Of a stretch of 7,411 bases of DNA, positions 6,142 through 7,411 are shown one piece after another. This DNA is from Paracoccaceae bacterium. GTDB taxonomy: Bacteria > Pseudomonadota > Alphaproteobacteria > Rhodobacterales > Rhodobacteraceae. The stretch is from contig SPLB01000213.1 in assembly GCA_004566265.1 (NCBI GenBank), positions 1 to 7,411 of the forward strand, given 5' to 3'. The position numbers and the translations under genes are program-made. Position 1 is the stretch's first letter. Each line of letters opens with the position of its first letter. The notes beneath the pieces were generated by a model. That model worked only from the letters and a program-made list of their open reading frames with translations, was not told where the DNA came from and did not search any database.

Positions 6142-6600
6142 ATGAAAACCTTCTCTGCTACCCCGGCAGACATCGACAAGAAGTGGATCATCATCGACGC
6201 CGAGGGCGTGGTGCTGGGCCGTCTTGCTTCGATCGTAGCCACCCGCCTGCGCGGTAAGCATAAGCCTTCCTTCACTCCGAACATGGACATGGGCGACAAC
6301 GTCATTGTGATCAACGCTGACAAGATCCAGATGACCGGCAAGAAGCGTGAAGAAAACTTCTACTGGCACACCGGCCACCCGGGCGGCATCAAATCCCGCA
6401 CAAAACAGCAGATTTTGGACGGCGCGCACCCAGAGCGCGTTGTCTACCAAGCTGTGAAACGCATGCTGCCGGGCAACCGCCTTGCGCGCAAGCAAATGAC
6501 CAACCTGCGCATCTACGCCGGCACCGAGCACGGCCATGACGCACAGAGCCCCGAAGTTCTGGATGTGAAATCCATGAACAAGAAAAACACCCGGAGCTAA
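6142..6600 (+). CDS. rplM: 50S ribosomal protein L13
   Basis: L13 is an early-assembly protein of the large ribosomal subunit. The 152 residues cover the whole family (142 in E. coli). They show [16 protein letters not shown] near 15-30, [12 protein letters not shown] at 51-62, the [11 protein letters not shown] segment at 74-84, and the family signature region [28 protein letters not shown] at about 105-132. The extra residues are at the two ends. ATG 6142 has ACAGGA ten bases upstream. The codon choice is strongly biased to C/G third positions and common codons, as in highly expressed genes. It is followed six bases later by rpsI, the standard bacterial rplM-rpsI operon. Confidence 0.98.
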   Translation: MKTFSATPADIDKKWIIIDAEGVVLGRLASIVATRLRGKHKPSFTPNMDMGDNVIVINADKIQMTGKKREENFYWHTGHPGGIKSRTKQQILDGAHPERVVYQAVKRMLPGNRLARKQMTNLRIYAGTEHGHDAQSPEVLDVKSMNKKNTRS

Positions 6601-6606
6601 TGACAG

Positions 6607-7092
6607 ATGTCTGATCAGATCACTACTCTCGAAGAGCTGGGCGCTGTCGCAGGCGTTGAAGTTGCAGCCGAAGAACTGGCACCCCGTGAGCCGGTTCGTG
6701 ACGAACTGGGCCGCTCCTATGCCACCGGCAAGCGTAAAGACGCTGTTGCACGTGTTTGGATCAAGCCGGGCTCCGGCAAGATCGAAGTGAACGGCAAAGA
6801 AATGAGCAAATACTTCGCGCGCCCCGTGCTGCAGCTGATCGTGCGTCAGCCGTTTGGCGTTGCCGGTGTTGAAGGCGAATTCGACGTCTATGCAACCGTC
6901 AAAGGCGGTGGCCTGTCCGGTCAAGCGGGCGCGGTCAAGCACGGCATCTCCAAAGCGCTGCAGCTCTATGAACCGTCCCTGCGTGGCGCTCTGAAAGCCG
7001 CTGGCTTCCTGACCCGCGATAGTCGTGTGGTTGAGCGTAAAAAATTCGGCCGCCGCAAAGCGCGTCGTTCTTTCCAGTTCTCCAAGCGTTAA
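6607..7092 (+). CDS. rpsI: 30S ribosomal protein S9
   Basis: S9 lies in the head of the small subunit, and its basic C-terminal tail reaches the P-site tRNA. The 161 residues include [18 protein letters not shown] (38-55), the central [19 protein letters not shown] region, and the conserved C-terminal [18 protein letters not shown], which ends in the SKR tail that contacts tRNA. Compared with E. coli S9 (130 residues), there is an N-terminal extension of about 32 residues, rich in Glu and Asp (nine acidic against three basic). Such extensions occur in related alphaproteobacteria. ATG 6607 has GGAG ten bases upstream, located within the end of rplM. It is co-transcribed with rplM and ends before the terminator at 7121-7150. 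Confidence 0.98.
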   Translation: MSDQITTLEELGAVAGVEVAAEELAPREPVRDELGRSYATGKRKDAVARVWIKPGSGKIEVNGKEMSKYFARPVLQLIVRQPFGVAGVEGEFDVYATVKGGGLSGQAGAVKHGISKALQLYEPSLRGALKAAGFLTRDSRVVERKKFGRRKARRSFQFSKR

Positions 7093-7120
7093 TCGCTGTC
7101 AAAATCCGAACAGGTTTTCG

Positions 7121-7150
7121 AAAGGGCTCGCATTTGGCGGGCCCTTTTCG
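7121..7150 (+). terminator. Rho-independent terminator of rplM-rpsI
   Basis: An eleven-pair stem (7121-7131 with 7137-7147, one T-G pair, the rest Watson-Crick) closes a five-base loop and is followed by TTTTCGTT. It lies 28 bases after the rpsI stop. The flanking A and T runs make the hairpin work partly in the other direction too. Confidence 0.9.
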
Positions 7151-7155
7151 TTGCA

Positions 7156-7170
7156 TGCTGCTGTGCAGCA
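7156..7170 (+). repeat. Small hairpin behind the terminator
   Basis: TGCTGC (7156-7161) and GCAGCA (7165-7170) form a perfect six-pair stem with a TGT loop, and ACTTTTG follows shortly after. It may be a back-up terminator for rpsI. The short stem and the interrupted T tract leave this uncertain. Confidence 0.35.
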
Positions 7171-7261
7171 GTACTTTTGAAACGAATGCGTCCTATCACC
7201 GAGAGGTAAGAAGGTGCGGCACTGAATGCGCGCGCCACTTGGTTTCACAAAGGACAGCAGA

Positions 7262-7411
7262 ATGGATGGTTCTTCATCAGACTTTAAATTCACCAACAAC
7301 TGGTTTGCTCTGACAGCTCTAAAAAACTGGCAGAGTCTAATCCCTCAGGTGAAACCTCAGAAAGTGCTGGAGATCGGATCTTTCGAAGGGGCCTCTGCAA
7401 GTTTTTTGATC
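7262..7411 (+). CDS. 5' end of a probable class I methyltransferase (partial)
   Basis: An open frame of 50 codons begins at ATG 7262, preceded by AAAGGA seven bases upstream, and runs off the window. The visible protein contains FTNNWF (about 10-15), a tryptophan-bearing helix KNWQSLIP, and then KVLEIGSFEGASASF at about 35-49. This last segment is a class I SAM-binding motif I of the VLEIGSFEG type, seen in the Methyltransf_24 family. The acceptor substrate cannot be told. Codon use (TCA, CTA, AAA, TTT, TTG) is more AT-rich than in rplM-rpsI next door, which may reflect recent acquisition or simply lower expression. It is separated from rpsI by a terminator and so is an independent transcription unit. 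Confidence 0.72.
   Translation, partial: MDGSSSDFKFTNNWFALTALKNWQSLIPQVKPQKVLEIGSFEGASASFLI

Noticed and set aside
6118..6942. Long minus-strand open frame of 274 codons across rplM and rpsI
   Set aside because: It is antisense to two certain ribosomal genes whose strong codon bias creates open antisense frames, and it has no recognisable domain.
7178..7200. TTGAAA followed by CCTATC before the last gene, resembling an RpoH-type promoter
   Set aside because: The spacing between the two elements is too short for either sigma32 or sigma70.

Overview
The window looks like ordinary chromosomal DNA from an alphaproteobacterium of the order Rhodobacterales (Roseobacter-type). The basis is GC-rich codon use, an S9 protein with an acidic N-terminal extension, a TrmFO/GluQ pair of typical alphaproteobacterial sequence, a DUF1127 protein and an rplM-rpsI pair. 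I cannot name the genus from sequence alone.

Layout. (1) Positions 1-490: the first five codons of a leftward gene, then divergently hisI (histidine biosynthesis). (2) Positions 495-3324 or 3351: a leftward cluster read trmFO, then an unnamed class I SAM methyltransferase, then gluQ. The last two overlap by a GTGA. Two of the three modify tRNA (m5U54 and glutamyl-queuosine 34), so the middle methyltransferase is in suggestive company. gluQ converges on hisI with only four bases between the stop codons. (3) About 350 bases without a convincing gene, then a rightward hotdog thioesterase (3699-4121) ending at a strong hairpin shared with the next, leftward gene. (4) Positions 4202-5976: a small DUF1127 (YjiS-type) gene facing away from a MocR-type regulator with a winged helix and an aminotransferase-like domain. 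The intergenic space holds a near-perfect 16-base direct repeat whose copies overlie the -35 and -10 of a good sigma70-like promoter for the regulator, as expected for an autoregulated MocR operator. (5) Positions 6045-7150: promoter, leader hairpin, rplM, rpsI and a strong rho-independent terminator. (6) Positions 7262-7411: the start of another gene, probably a methyltransferase, cut by the window edge and more AT-rich than its neighbours.

Most genes are housekeeping. The part most worth following is the MocR/DUF1127 divergent pair and its operator. Next come the methyltransferase embedded between two tRNA-modification genes and the possible regulatory leader of rplM. I found no CRISPR array, insertion sequence, tRNA or rRNA gene, or phage gene.
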